Below, piece by piece: positions 1 to 13,480 of a stretch of 64,000 nt of DNA. Each line of letters opens with the position of its first letter. Positions within the stretch are counted from its first letter, which is position 1. Below the pieces are notes generated by a model. It was given only the letters and a program-made list of their open reading frames with translations. It made no database searches and was not told where the DNA came from. The stretch lies in assembly GCF_016545825.1 (NCBI RefSeq), contig NC_052622.1, forward strand, positions 12,095,001 through 12,159,000, read 5' to 3'. The DNA is from Eucalyptus grandis. Taxonomy: Eukaryota > Streptophyta > Magnoliopsida > Myrtales > Myrtaceae. A program made the translations under genes and the position numbers.

Positions 1-145
1 GGTCGGGCCTTGTGAGGCTCATGTCCTCCCATGTCCACCCTACACGCCTGGCCATTTTGGGGAAGAAGAAGGGGAAAAAAAAAAAAAATAAAAGAAATAA
101 ATTAATAAATACTTTGAAAAAATATTAAAATATTATTACTGGAAC

Positions 146-148
<3 letters not shown>

Positions 149-193
<45 letters not shown>
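149..193. repeat. (GA)n microsatellite
   Basis: An uninterrupted GA dinucleotide tract of about 22 units. It follows an AT-rich stretch and has no gene context that I can see. Confidence 0.95.
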
Positions 194-195
<2 letters not shown>

Positions 196-268
196 CGTGG
201 TGCACTTAGAGATTAAGTTAAAGATGTAAGATGTTGGTGGTAGAGGAGTTAGGAGATACGGATAGGGT

Positions 269-470
269 TAGGGGTGAGCAACCGGATCGGGTTTAACCGA
301 AAAACTGGTTCCCATTTTGGGAACCGGTTAGAACCGGTCTGGTTCGGGTCTGAGTGAAGACCCACCCGGGAACTGGACCGGTTGGATCCGGTTTTGAGAT
401 ATTACTAATAAAAAAACCTGCGCCTCCCCCCCGGCTGCCCCCTCTTCTCCGCAGTGCCAGTGCTACTCTC
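269..470. repeat. Dispersed ACCGGTT-rich repeat, probably the end of a non-autonomous transposon
   Basis: The segment opens with TAGGGGTGAGCA and is dense in ACCGGTT, GGTTCC and CGGGT words. A related end lies in the opposite orientation near 29535-29590, where GGGGTGAGCAC is followed by GGGAACTGG and GAACCGAACCGG, and a weaker GGTTCC-rich stretch lies at 15690-15870. Plant genomes contain many small elements starting with TAGGGGTG and rich in this motif. I cannot define the other end or a target duplication, so the class is open. Confidence 0.4.
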
Positions 471-2091
471 AAATCTCCTGTTGTGTCCAGCCCGGCCACT
501 ACTTCTCCTTCTCACTGGTATGGCTTGCTAAACTTTACCACACCTTGCTACTCTTCTGCAGAATTGTCAAGTCGTGCAGCACTTTCTATCCTTGTTTCTT
601 TGCTCTTGTTGCTGTCTATTGCAATTGCATTCCTTCGATGCTGATTAAATGAGGAGATTTACTTGTTCCTCTCCTAAGATTACTAAAGGGCATATTTTTG
701 CTAGTCAGTTAACTTTGCAATCTTCTCTTCAGGAGGACAAAGGAGGACAAAAGGACCTATCAGGCGGGCAAAGGGTTTATCTAATCAAGGGAAGCATGAA
801 ACTAGCATTGCTTAGACTGAATCATCGGAAACTCCATCTTGGGAATTACTGAGCCTGTACCTCATTGTAGAGCATGTTTGCTTCTTTTGGTTCTGGGGAA
901 TGTAGCATTTTCTAATTATTTTCTACCTTATTCAAGATGAGACATTGAGAAATGCTGTTGCAGTTTATAATGGCAAGAGTTGGAAGAAAATAGGTATCTT
1001 TCTTTCTTCTCATGCACTTTCTTAAAGTTCTGCCAGTGCTTTTAAGTTACAGTCATGCCATGCTTGAGCCCTAAAATTTGCTAAATATAAACTGCTTTTG
1101 GGAGTTTGATTCTCATACAGCCGAGTCTTCTTCCGTTAAAACATAGATTGAATGCATATACATTCTTTGTTTAACAATTGAACGCTATGTGGCTATTCAT
1201 TGGAGAAGAAAATATATTTTTTGTCATTACATGTGAGGATTCAAATTGCTACAAACACACCAATAATGCTCAAATCCTTAATTTGAGTGTTTTTTTCGTG
1301 GCTTCATTTATATATGTAATTGGTTTTTTAAAGGAAGAGATGGATTACCTTTTCATGGGGTTTTACAACACAAATTGGAGTTTTGAAATGCTTTCTTTCA
1401 TGGGACACTTGTTCTTTTTGAAAAGTAACAGGGGAAGTGTGATGTACGGTTAAAGCAATATAAATCATATCATCACTACGTAATATTCTATTATTTATGA
1501 TCAACTGCTTTCTACATTTTTCTGAGTGCTATAACTTTAAATTCTTCATGGATCTCAATCACTCTATCTCCCCTTTCCCTTCCCTCTTCCATTCACTCTC
1601 TCTTTCTCTCTCAATCGCAACAGTATTTCGTGTGATCCCGATCGTGCAGCAACAGTTGTTGGGCAACCCCGGTTAGAGGGAAGGAGCATTGCTGGCCAAC
1701 CCTGGTCAGAGGGAAGGAGCAGGGCGGAGAGACTTTCACAACTTGAGGACTTGGGGAATCGGAGGGAGAGAGGAGAGAGGGACCATGACTTTCATGACCA
1801 CAAAGCGGGCAGGAAGTTGTTCATACAAGAATGATTGCTAGTTAATACAATGCTAATATGTTTAGTTTGTTCTTTTCTCAGTTTTTTACTTCCATTCAAA
1901 AGTTGCTGCCCCACTCCCTAACAATGTCCTCACCGTTAAAGCTTATTGTCTTACCGAATAATGTCTCACATTTTTCCTTGTTTACTTATTAATTTCTCCA
2001 AAGCTGATGTGAAGATTCTTATGATTTGCTCTGGTCATGGATCAAGACAAGTCGGCCATTCCATGAAGCTGATGAAGTAGAATTTGCAACA
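471..2091. other. Stretch without recognisable gene
   Basis: Reading frames here are short and I recognise no domain in them. The part from 1560 to 1800 is CT- then GA-rich and contains a short direct repeat (GGGCAACCCCGGT and GGCCAACCCTGGT, followed in both cases by CAGAGGGAAGGAGC-like sequence) near 1660-1720. Confidence 0.6.
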
Positions 2092-2330
2092 GCTCCCACT
2101 CAGGATAATTTTTCGAGAATTATAGATGAGAAAACACAGAAAAACGATTAGGATGAAGTGCATTCATTGCGGGGTTGAATATGTGTATAGTAGAAGCACT
2201 TTAAAAAGTACAAAAAGTATCCTCATGAAAAGTTTGATCAAGAACCTACAGCTTCCATGGTGACCGAATTACAGCCTCTTTTCCAACAACTTTCAAGATT
2301 TACGGTGGCTAGTATTTGAGTGAAAAAGCT
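2092..2330 (+). pseudogene. Decayed BED-type zinc finger fragment, hAT transposase-like
   Basis: One plus-strand frame reads KCIHCGVEYVYSRSTLK, which has the CxxC start and spacing of a plant BED finger found at the N-terminus of hAT transposases. The frame continues into a short segment ending in VTELQPLFQQLSRF and a stop, but frames must be changed between the parts and the histidine pair of the finger is not visible. No catalytic hAT domain follows. It is therefore at most a short relic. The call rests on one motif and could be wrong. Confidence 0.35.
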
Positions 2331-5300
2331 TATTTGAAAGCTTGTTTGAAAGCTTCCTTTCGTAAGTTTAAATTTAGGATTATACTCACAACTAACACGT
2401 GGAGTTTGCATAAAAGAATCATAGTCAGGTCAATTTTGTGGTAATGCATAGTCCGTAATGCATAGTCACAGAGGGAAAAATGGTAGAGGGAAAAATGGTG
2501 GAGAAATGTATTCATGACTGGGGAATAGAAAAAAAGATATCCACAATAGAAGGGTTTAGGATTTTTGATTTTGAATGGCAATACATATGGGGTGCACTGT
2601 TTACATACTTAATTTTAAGAGATATTGCACTTATCCGAAATGAAATGTAGTTAGATATGTGAGGACTCCTGCTACAGCTAAGCTAAGACATTCCGGTCTT
2701 GTATTGAGAGTGAGAGGATTGCTATCATAGGGTAGTCTCTACCATTGAGCTCTACGGATATGGTGTATGTCCTCAATACTTGTATATATGTAGGGTCTAC
2801 TCCCCGTTGTATCAACTCATTGACACTCTGAAGATGTTCATGTTCATGTTCTCTCATATAGTCATTCGATTCCACTCCAAGGGCAAACAACCAGAAAGAA
2901 AGCCAGGCCAAGACAGGCACTTACAAAGTAGACCGGTCGACATCACAAGTCGCTTTCTTCTTGTGGCCATACTTGAGAAAATCCTTTAGCATTGCCTTAC
3001 TGAGTCGTAATTGTCATGCATGATAGTAGCTATAATTAATAGCCCACAGACATTAACATATATAAATACATTGAATTGAACTTACGGGTAGAAGGGTAAC
3101 AAAGAAAGCTGCTAATTGATGTAAGCTATTTGCACCAATCTACCCACCCCCGCCCACTGGGGCATTTTAGTATTAGTAACTATTATAATCAAATGTATAT
3201 CATAATCTATAGCACAAAAAATTAATGCAATGACAATAATAAAATGACCACAATCTTGCTTAGCACACGAAGAGCAGAAAGAAGAGGAAGAAGTCATCCC
3301 CTATATCCTTGGATAAATGCAGCAACCATTCTACATTCGACAATAGTAGAAGTACGTTTCTCAGGCCTAGCCTCAGAAGACCCTTAAGAATTTTTCACAA
3401 CAACAATAATGGTGTACCTCAATTTTATAAATTTATTCCTAAACTTTTTGTTGATTTATGCCGAAGTGGACAATTTTGCAATTTTTAATATTTATTATTT
3501 TATATCACATATTTTTGTGGAAAATTTTAATTGAAATCAGTTCCAAGGACATGATTGTAAGATAATTGGCACGCTAGCTAATAAATTAAAAATCAAACTA
3601 AATATTCATGATCAATGTAATTTGCCCAATTTCTTTTATGTTTTTTTTTTTTTGTGCCTTCCCTTAAAATATATTAATACAAAGAAAAACATTTTAAATT
3701 GAAACAGTTCTCCAAAGTTTGTAAATAACTCTAAATGAGTTAAAAGGCTTGAAGCCTTTGAAATCCAATTCCAGAATCTGCAAAAAAGCCTCGGCACGTT
3801 GAGTGATTATATGTATGAGAGCTTGTGACATTACTGATGAGAAAATCTTTTTAATTTGAATGTAAAACGGCTTTGCAACCAAAAAAGCCACAAAAAGAAA
3901 GTCTTGAAGGTGTATTAATGTATTAACGATGGTTGATGTGTGCTCTCTTCATGTGATAAATATAAGGTGGATGAGGAGAATGTTAAACAACAAAAGGAGA
4001 CTAATCCATAATTATCTATGTAAAAGTGAATTTTGGGCATTATTGAGAGAATTTTCTAGTCATTGTATCCATTATAGCTTTGCGTTCTTAAGAATAGTTA
4101 TAAAGTTATTTGGGAGGAATTAGATAATTAATGTAAGAAAGAAATTTGTGCTCAATCCCTAATCATGTCTAGCTAATATATAAGATAAAAGTAAGATAAA
4201 ATTATGCTTATTCTTCAATTCTAGTAACTCCCATTCATAATCTCTTTCTTTTCTTTTCTTTTTGTAAATGAAAATCTAAGATAAGATGGATAAATCTAAG
4301 ATGAATAATCGAAAGTTTGAAAGTTTTACCATGCATAGTGTCATTAAAAATGGGGCATAAGTAGGTAAGATGAGAATTATTTTGTTTAGTTAAATTATTT
4401 TTGTTTATTTATTTAGAGAGGTCGCGCGCGAAGGCAAGCTTGTCTCTGTAAAGCAAGCAAGGATCCCAAGTGCAGGTGCACATACGGTGCACATACAGAG
4501 GAGACACAATAACACAATAAGGGTGGTTTGGGCTAATTAATTCCACTTCCTTCGTGGTTGTGACCTCTCTAACTCTTCAAATACCAGCCTATTCTTTCTC
4601 CTGCCAAATTGAATGCCAAATTAACAGGGGTTACCATACAATTTAATTGTCCGGCCTGTTAATTGGTGATTTTTCTTTATTTTGCATAGTTAATGTTAAA
4701 ATGTGGATCTAATATATCTCATAAGCCCACGAAACATACATGCTTACTTAGCTGTTGGAACCGAAGATGACTTAAGACTTTAGTACCAGAAAAGAATCAC
4801 CAAGAGAAGCCTCCTGGTTTATCTTGCATATTCATGTGACATGTTATAAACATAACAAGATAAACATAACAGAATAAACAAAATGATCATACATCGGCAG
4901 AAGAGAGCAAGAGGGAGAGTGCCGATACTAAAGCTATACCTCAATATATCCTTTACAAACTTAGTCTTCAAGTTCGAGCTCTTACTCATTCAGACAGGAT
5001 CTTAGCCCCAGAGCAGGTTTTTTTACCTGATACTGACACTTGAAAAAACAGCTTTCAAGGTCTCTTCAGTGATACATTTTTCGGTGCCATGGAGCTAGCT
5101 AGACCAGTGAGCTATTATGCTTCCAAGCCCACCTCCTGGTTGTCATCGCCCTCCATCACTTCCTTTTCGCAAAGTTTTCGACACTCACTTGTTGCGCAAA
5201 GTTTTGGACATTAACTGTGTTGCACAGTGAGAAACGGTATAAGTAATGGAAGGACATGCTCTGCAGCATATTCTACTCCATACTGAAAGCAGAATAGTAA

Positions 5301-6589
5301 TAGTCATTATGATAAAGAACTTTCTACTTTATCCTTAAAACAACAATGGTACCAAGAAACACAAGTACTTGTAAACAAGTATTTGTAAACGGGCAGCAAC
5401 AGCAGGAGCACACGCATGCGACAATCGCCCATCCCCATCCGGGCACGGGCACACGTGTCACGTGCAGTAACTGCCCCTCCCACACGCCGCTGATGTCACT
5501 GATGTCTCTGATGTCGGTGGTCGCTCACACACGAACACGAACAGGACACATGCCGACCTAGATTACTTGGCATGCTTCACCCAAAAAGGACTAAACCTCA
5601 TCTAATATAGGTAGATTACCTTACATATTTTAAGCTGATGAAGATGGATTACATTATAAGTTTAAAATAGGAAAGAGAATCAAAGAGATTTGAAGTTTAT
5701 CATACTTAATTTATATTTCGGATTTGCTTTTTAGGGCCTTTTATGAAGTAAGTAGGAAAGTAAGTAGGAGGAGATTCTAAGTTGGAAGCAAACCACCTAA
5801 CATAGTCCGATTATTCAATGGTGTAGCCCAATAAACCATTATAAACTTTATTATATTGCATGCTTAGCTTCAGACCAACTCAAGAGGCACAGCTCAAGAG
5901 GCGCCACGATTGGTCCACCCACCATGCCGCAACAGGCGCCTACCACTACACAGGCGTTACTACACACCGTGCTGCATTCCTCATTATGCGTACCTTGCCC
6001 GTCCATTCAACAAGTCTAGTCACCATCACTAACCTTGGCATTTGGCAATCCTCCTTTGAGGAGTACTACTTGTTCTAATTTTAAACTTCAAGGAGAATCC
6101 TCCCATAATTTCTACCTTCCTAATCTTTTCCCATCTCATTCAATCCGCAGCAGCACAAGCATCCACTCCAGGAACACCACCTCCCACGTCCAGATCAGAA
6201 AACAAGTACTGCCAACCGAATTATAAGAATATATCCACCTACTCCCGACTGACACCTGACAATCTACCTTGAATACCAGAATCTTGTTACCAAAATTACA
6301 TGCCATGCCAGGGATAGAAGTCACTAAATAAATTGATCATGCACAATTTCCATCCATGGTCACAAAGGTTATCCAACAAAGGTTTATCCAACAGAATTTT
6401 TCCCATTTCATTTCTTCCATCTAAAGTAGAAACCGGATGGGATGGCCACCCAAAGCATTAATCCGCTCCCTAACAAAAGCAACAAAACAAGTTATAACAT
6501 AAACATCACATGCAGAAAAAGAAAAAAAGAAAAGATCATGACACGATTAAATGACACGATTAAGGATTTATAAACCATCAATTATTCAA
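2331..6589. other. Stretch without recognisable gene
   Basis: AT-rich anonymous DNA. Short reading frames on both strands (for example at 3929-4123 and 5860-6226) carry no motif I recognise and do not join across plausible splice sites. A CG-rich patch near 5400-5540 contains a short tandem repeat listed separately. Confidence 0.6.
5491..5517. repeat. Three 9-bp tandem units (TGATGTCNN)
   Basis: TGATGTCAC, TGATGTCTC and TGATGTCGG follow one another directly. In one plus-strand frame this gives a leucine-methionine-serine repeat, but the surrounding frame has no other support as a gene. Confidence 0.8.
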
Positions 6590-8960
6590 ACTAATAGTCC
6601 ACCATACCACATGCAAGAAGCACTCCCAATATTTTTCAATGAGATCTAATGCAATAATTCTTACCAACAATTAACTTAGACTTTTCCCAGAGTTGCATTG
6701 CTCGTGTCCGTGTCCTTGCCCATGTCCTTACCGGCTAACCTGTGGCAGTGGAAGAGCAAAGTCAAAGAGGGAAGCAATGGAATTTAAAGTAAACCCATAA
6801 CTAATGCTTTGTATATACGGAGCATCTAAGAAACTGCAATTCAAGTCAATTCAAGTCAAATATGGTAATCATCTATGAAGATTCACAATGTCCATAGAAG
6901 TCTATCAACAACATTGACTTTTGGACTCTCAGCCATCCTCTAGCTCCTCTAGCCTAGGAAATCAACATCCTTCGCCTTGATTTCTTCAGAAATATGGATG
7001 GAGAATGAAGTTGTCTCCGCTGGATACTGTGCTGCATTTCCTCATAAATATGCATGGAGAATGAATCACACCCATAACTATTACATAATAAGCACCTCTC
7101 ACACTGATTTCTTAGAGGCTCTCTACAGCCGTCACTTAGAAGATAAGAACACCTTAGGGAAGGAAGGGAAAAGAAGGCAACACTTGCAGGGGACAATCAG
7201 CCAGTACCCCAAAAAAGGAGAAAAAATAAACAGTATAAACAAAAGCGAGAAAGATATGTGTGAGTTAAATTGACTTTCGGATTCTTGGCCTTCCTCTAGT
7301 GTGGGAAATCCACGTAGTTGGCCTCCCAAAACGAAGCGCTCATGCTGTGCTGCTCAAAAGGGGCATTGTTCTACATTTCTTTGGAAATGAATGTATGGAG
7401 AATGAATTACCCCTAACTATTAATAATAAGCATCTCTCCCATTGATTTATGAGTATCAATCATTGATGCCGATGGTCCAGACGGTCTCTACAGCTATCAC
7501 TTAAAACAGCAACAGAACACCTTAAAAGGAGGAAGGGAAAAGAAGGCAATACTTGTTCTGGGCAATCAACCAGCCAGCCCACTTCCTTGCTTCTTCTTCC
7601 GCTACAGCACATACATCTTCATCTTGGCTAGAGAGCACAAACTTATTAACAACCTAATAAATAACATAAGTGAGATCCAAAAGGATATATCTTGAGATAC
7701 AAATTAACAACCTAATAAATAACAGTCCAGTTAAAGGAGATACAAAAGAAAGGGGATACAAAAGGATCTAGCAGAGGGACTAATGCTGACATAAAATTTG
7801 GTCTTAAACAGGACACCTCATGGGTTGTAGCGATCAAAGTTGGAAACAGATTGCAGAACAACATGCCAAGCTCCCTTGGATTGACCATTAGAAATCACCC
7901 AGGGATGGAGATGAAATCAAATTGATCCTTTAGATTTGTATCAAATGATACCGATCAAAAGAGCATGTGATGTACACTGAAGACATCCTCTCCCATGAAA
8001 AAAATTTGCCACAAAATATGTCAAAATACTCTTCTCCCGGAGTACTCTACTCGATTCTGGTGCTTCTTCAGAAGGAAAACCCACAAGATGTGAATTAGAA
8101 TTAGAGTGTTAAGCTAGAAAATCTATGGGATAAAAAGGTAGGATATTGTGAAGGCCAAACAAAACAAGAAACAAAACAAGCACCACACGACCTTTTGAAA
8201 ACCATCATGGTCCACTCAATGCTTGTGATCAAACTTTTTGCTTGTGAGATAAATTTTTGTAAAGAAACAAGCCCAACATTCATATAAGACACACCTTCCA
8301 TTTATGTAGCATCCTGTCCTCTCCAAACGGAAAGTCATCACTAGGCCAAAGAGCAGCTGCCACCTGCACTCAAAACAGGAACCGCAATCAAGGTCGTTCT
8401 GAAGATAGAACAATGCACAGTGCAAGCGAAACCCCTCAACATGATCCATCTTAAATTAGCATGAAGAGAGAAACACCTCCAGTTCCGGCGAGTAAGTCAT
8501 ATAAAGCTCTACTTCTAGTTCTCTACATGATTCCTGCAACCAAAGCCATCTTATTACATTTAGGGCACCAACATTAAAAATAATCTGACAATAAACTATG
8601 GTCGATTCTCTTTCACTGCCACATTTTGTGGGCAACCAAACAGATCATCAAGCCCAAATGCAAGTAACTCGATTTTCCAAGTCTCATTTCCTTTTCCCTT
8701 CATTTTCCTTCTCCCAATTCCAAATTTTAAACTCGAACCTTTGCAGCACTCTTTGCAGCACTCGCTCCAGACCCCTGTTTCCTCTGTTTCCTCCGGAGCA
8801 CGTACACGTACACGTCCAGTTCTCCCTGGGGTGTAGTACCTCCAGGGAGGGTCCTCGGACACGCATGTGACCACCACTCTCCTGGAGAGTTCCTCGGGTA
8901 GCCTCCTACAACCGGATGTTAAAGTAATCAAAACTGCAGAATGAAAAATTGAAAGCAACT
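6590..8960. repeat. Segmental tandem duplication, copy 1
   Basis: This segment and 9105-11040 share collinear blocks: a block containing CCACATGCAAGAAGCACTC (6607 and 9187), a block containing GACATAAAATTTGGTC (near 7787, with a near-match near 9988), AAGCTAGAAAATCTAT (8112 and 10249), CATATAAGACACACCTTC (8281 and 10459), and CTTTCACTGCCACATTTTGT (8609 and 10630). Order and orientation are the same, so this is a tandem duplication of about 2-2.5 kb that has since diverged by substitutions and indels. The shared blocks include apparent exons and introns of a minus-strand gene that I cannot identify. Confidence 0.75.
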
Positions 8961-9873
8961 AGGTCTTGACTCTGGTGTCATCCTCCACAGAGGACAGATC
9001 AATTCCACGCAACCTCCAAAAATAGAGAGAATACTCACGGGTCTCCCTCGTGAAGAATTGTCTCGACTTCCTTGCTCATTTCTCGGTAAAAATGGTCCAA
9101 TGTCTCCTCAGCATATTCCATCTCCTAATGCAGAAAACCAGGAATTTCGCGAAGTGTAATGACTTCTCTCTGATGGTCCACTATACCACATGCAAGAAGC
9201 ACTCGAGATATTTTCAATGAGATCCAAAGCAATAAATCTTACCAATGATACTGCCCTGCATATCTCTCTAATTTCCTCAGATGAACGCTCTTTCCAACGC
9301 ATTATCAGGGGAAAACACTAGAGAAGAGAGAAGTAATGGAATTTAAAGAGGGCAAACTAAAGTAAAGTAGAGAAATAATGCTTTGTATATCCAGACCATC
9401 CAAAAACTGCAATTCAAGATGGCGACTAGGGCAACTCCATAAAAGTCATCAACTCCTAAAAATACTCCTAACTAAAAATGCAACAACGTAAGTGAGTTGA
9501 TGAAGTGGTCTCTGCTGCTCAAAAGTATATTGTTCTGCATTTCCTTGGCAATAAATGCGTGGAGGATTTCGTTGAAGCCCATAAAATCAACAATGGAATA
9601 GATGCATGGAAGGGAAAAGAAGGCAATACCTTTACTGGGTAACCACCAACATACTCTTGTTCTTGTTCTTCCTCACGCATATTAGCGACCTAATAAACAA
9701 CTCAAGTGAGATCCATAGGGATATATGTAGAGTCTAAAAGGATATTATTCTGCATTTCCTTGGCATGGATTAGGCCTCCTAATTATTACATGATAATCAC
9801 CTCACATTGATTTTCATGGAAGCCGACCATGAAAATACTCTTGTTGGGGAGAGTGGTCAGGCACATTAGCATC
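7553..9873 (-). other. Unidentified minus-strand exon-like pieces, partly reiterated
   Basis: Several short open segments on the minus strand are bounded by good splice sites. At 9243-9317 the frame reads RWKERSSEEIREICRAVSL and ends at a GTAAG donor; at 9039-9124 it reads EMEYAEETLDHFYREMSKE and ends at GTGAG. A third exon type begins after TTTATTAG and occurs three times: 7553-7653 (starts VVNKFVLSSQDED), 9630-9689 (starts VANMREEEQEQ) and 9839-9873 (contains ANVPDHSPQQ); the first two end at GTATTG and the third at GTATTT. The conserved acceptor and variable coding interior suggest exon duplication within the segmental duplication. I do not recognise the protein. No start or complete frame is evident, so this may be a decayed gene. 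Confidence 0.4.
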
Positions 9874-9921
9874 CTAATAAACAACTGAAGTGAGATCCAT
9901 ATATGGATATATGTTGAGTCC

Positions 9922-9950
9922 AGTTAAAAGTTAAAAGTTAAAAGTTAAAA
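9922..9950. repeat. Four tandem AGTTAAA units
   Basis: AGTTAAA is repeated four times head to tail. The matching place in copy 1 of the duplication (near 7725) has only one unit, so the expansion happened after duplication. Confidence 0.85.
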
Positions 9951-10995
9951 AAAGAGATGCAAAAGGATGTAGCAAACAGATTAATGCCCACATAAAATTT
10001 GGTCTAAACCAGACACCTCATAAGTTATAGCGATCAAAACTGGAAACAGATTGCATGCAGAAAGACATGCCTATGCCTGCACATGACGTAAAGGATACGC
10101 CTTGGATGGACCATTAAAGAGCACCCGTGATAGTGATCAAAAGAGCATTTAATGTACACTCAAGACATTGACTTCCATTACAAGAATCTGCCACAAAATA
10201 TATGTCTGGAGGAGGAGAGGAGGAGATGCGAATTAGAATTACAGCATTAAGCTAGAAAATCTATAAAACCTATGGGATAAAGAGGTAAGATATTGTGAAG
10301 GGAGTTGTAGAGTCCAAACAAAACAAGTATCACCCAACCTATAAAAAACTATCATCATCCACTAATTCGTAATGCTCGTGACGTTCACCAAACTTTTTGC
10401 TTGGGGGAGGGAACACTAAGCCAATAAAGCGTGAGAATAAATTTGCAAAGAAAAGAATTCATATAAGACACACCTTCGGAATCTAAAAATACCCAAAGTT
10501 CTAAGGCATAAAACGATGCAAGCAAAACCCCAATCCATCCTCAATTAGCATGAATAGAAAAAGTAACTGGCTTAAGCATTGAACGAGAACAGATTATACC
10601 ATACCCTGACAAATTAGGGTTGGATTCTCTTTCACTGCCACATTTTGTGGGCAACAAAACAGGTCTATCAAGCCCAAGTGCAACAACTGAATTTTCCGAG
10701 TGTCAGTTCGCTTCATTTTCCTCTTCCAAATTCATTCCAAATCCAAATTTTAGAGCTCAGAACCTTCGTAACACTCACCTGAGACCTATGTCTCGTCTGG
10801 TTGGGCTCAGGCGCACCAGAGTAGTGCGCAACGGTGGAGGGGAGCTGGGTCGCGAAGGAGAAAGGAGGAAACGTGGGCGGAAGATTGTGGCAGAAGAAAA
10901 GAGGGGGGAGAGGAGAGAGCGAGCTACTGGCCGAACCGGCCCATTGGCGAGGCGCAGGCGCTGTCAATTTCTGGATTGCGATCCTCCACCGCAAC

Positions 10996-11015
10996 ATTGC
11001 CATTGCCATTGCCAT
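10996..11015. repeat. Short GCCATT hexanucleotide repeat
   Basis: Three direct ATTGCC units end in ATTGCCATGATG. The stretch lies in a GC-rich patch with overlapping frames on both strands. Confidence 0.8.
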
Positions 11016-11245
11016 GATGAATTAGCAAAATGAGGACACTGACGATGACTGGAGAAGCGGATAACAGCAGATTCTTATGGAGAGAGGTTCGGAGAAGCTT
11101 AATCCCACACAAACCCCCTTTTTCATTGTTAGATAATGGAGACAGAGGGCGGAAGAGAGAATCCCTGTTATATGACTTAATTTTTTCGTGGAGGGGCGCA
11201 GAAAATATAAGGTGGGCCGGCTCCCGCCACGTCCGGCCCAATCAA

Positions 11246-12540
11246 ATATTGATCGGAGTCTGAAAATTTTCAGAAAGGTGATGTTACAAATAATTAGTGT
11301 AACAATTGAAAATACAATTCCGGCTATGACCGAAACCCAAATGGCATAGTCACTTTTTCATTTTGCTTTTCTTTTCATTTTCAATAAAGAAAAAAAAAAA
11401 AAACTCCTTGCATAATGACCGGAGCAATTATAAATAATATGAATTTTACTTTATAAATAATATCCCAGGAATTATAAATTTAAATAATATGAATGTTACT
11501 ATAATAGAGCTAAGTGAGACTTCTTAGAAAAATGTATTTTTTTTTTTTGTGATTGATGTGATGGATGAACTTGATGAAATGGAACTAGCTAATTGAAGAA
11601 CCCAAAAAGCCTAGAACTTTCTTGGTTTTGCTTTTCTTTTCATTTTCAACAAAGAAGAAAAAAAAACTCTCCCATGATCACATTTAATGTTGCCAACATT
11701 AGTGTGTTTACAATATTTGAGCTTTTATAAATGATATGAATTTTATTATGATAATGGGTAGTCCAATGTATTGTTTTTCTCATGTGGTCATTGAAATTGC
11801 AAAAATTTCTAATTAAGTATCTTCACCCTAATATATATACATTAGTGATAGATAGATGGTGATACTATATTGAAGAGTTCCACGGAGGACATGAATAGAG
11901 GACATGAACATGACAAGAAGTAATCATCAACCCATCAATCAGTCAAACAAGAGATGGGTGACAAAAGGAGCCAGGATAGCAAAGCAAAAAGCTTTCCAAT
12001 ACAAACCAAAACCATTAACTACATGTATGTCCTATCACTACCATTGCGTCACAAACTCTGCGTCCCCCTCCCCCTCTCCCTGTCTCTTTGTGCGCCGCTC
12101 TCTGCCACCCTCTCTCTCCTAGCTGAGAGTATCTCTCCGTACGAGTAGGAGTACGAGTAAAAACGGAATTATGAAATGGAATTATGTCGCTAGAGGAAAA
12201 AAACTTGATATTTTCAAAATAAAGATAAAAAGTAGATTTTTTAAAAATTAATTTTATAAGAAAAAGAGTTTTTTCTTGGTTTTTGAAAACCTTTTCTTAA
12301 AAAATATTTTCAAAATTAAAATGTTACGTACAAATTATTTTCTACAAACTATTTTTTACTCATTTTAATAATATTTTTAATTTTAAATTATTTTTATTAT
12401 TAAAAACGAATCTTTAATTATTTATAAAAAATGGAAATTTTAATTATTTTTATTTTTAAAAAACAAAAAAAAAGAAGAAATTAATAATGGATTTAAAAAA
12501 AATAGACTCGGATTTTTAAAAATAAATAAATTAGATTATA
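11246..12540. other. AT-rich stretch without recognisable gene
   Basis: No frame with a known domain. Two related AT-rich blocks containing TTTGCTTTTCTTTTCATTTTCAA (split here by length) occur near 11360 and 11630, indicating a short local duplication. A CT-rich patch at 12060-12120 resembles a 5' leader but no coding exon follows. Confidence 0.6.
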
Positions 12541-13480
12541 AACTTCTATTATTGTGTTTTTGGATAAAAAGAAGGGAATTCCATAGGCTAAATCAAATTT
12601 TCCAGGTAAGCATTTAGGAAAAAATGGAACCTATTAAAAATGTATGGGGTCAATTATATGAATTTATTAATTGAAAATTTTATTTTTAGGAAATATCCTG
12701 GGCTATGAGAGTGAAAGGTTATGAAAGTGAAAGGAAGGGAGGATAAAGAGTGAGAGAGGAGGAGAGAGACAAACGATTCAACTTCTAAAGCTCCTGTGTT
12801 CCGCTTTCTTCTTCTGGACTTTTATTTTTTTTCCAGAATTTTCTAAGACAAAAAGTCGAATTTCCTTGGCCCGGCTTTTTTATGTTTCCCATGTTTCCCG
12901 AATTTTGGAAGGACAAAAAGTCGAATTTCCATTTCCTTTTTTTTTTTTTTTTGTGATGTGATTGTGGTGAAGGGTGAAATCGTTGACTTGACTTGGCTGT
13001 GGCTTGGGCTAAGACTGAAGCCTGGTCTATCATTTATGGATTTGTCTTCATAGTTAAGGATATTTATTAACTTAGAAGCCTAAAGAGAATAAATGAAAAA
13101 AGAGCAACAGGCTTGAACAAAGAGTGATTCACTCTTTTGGTAAGTCCAATATTTGCCACCCCTTAGAGTGGTATTTTCACATGGCCTCTCTTTCTTTTTC
13201 TTTTTCCCTGTCTCCTTTTTCCTTGTGTGCCTGGCATTATATACTTAATTTTAGTATAGTACATGTCTAGTTCAAATACCAAAAACCTTAAATTATACCT
13301 TACCTCAAGACACATTTATCTCAAAAGAAAATTATGACACCAAGAAAACTCACATCTTTACCTTATTCTTATTCCCAATGGTGTTGTTACTCTAAAACTT
13401 TTTTTACAACAAAAACTTGGTATCACACACCATTTTTTGGCATATAAATGGGTTCCGACTGGCTGGCTCTCCCTGGCTCC
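12541..13480 (+). repeat. Dispersed repeat family, copy A
   Basis: The stretch matches 30420-32520 and, in reverse, part of 46030-46740. Shared words include GCTAAATCAAAT near a CCAGGTAAG, GTGGCTTGGGCTAAGACTGA (here) against GTGGCTTGGGTTAAGATTGA (32310), GAGTGATTCACT, and the closing region with CAAAAACCTTAAATTATACC against its reverse near 46200-46230. The copies are collinear but heavily diverged. No transposase or terminal repeats were recognised. Confidence 0.6.

Larger units (their letters stand above)
9105..11040. repeat. Segmental tandem duplication, copy 2
   Basis: This is the partner of 6590-8960; the shared blocks are given there. The copy ends in a region (10620-11240) where the plus strand reads a short frame beginning MDSLSLPHFVGN. 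The matching frame in copy 1 (8598 on) begins MVDSLSLPHFVGN and then diverges, so this similarity reflects the duplication and is not evidence of a gene. Confidence 0.7.

Noticed and set aside
1178..1453. 91-residue plus-strand frame
   Set aside because: No domain, AT-rich, no splice partner; length is compatible with chance.
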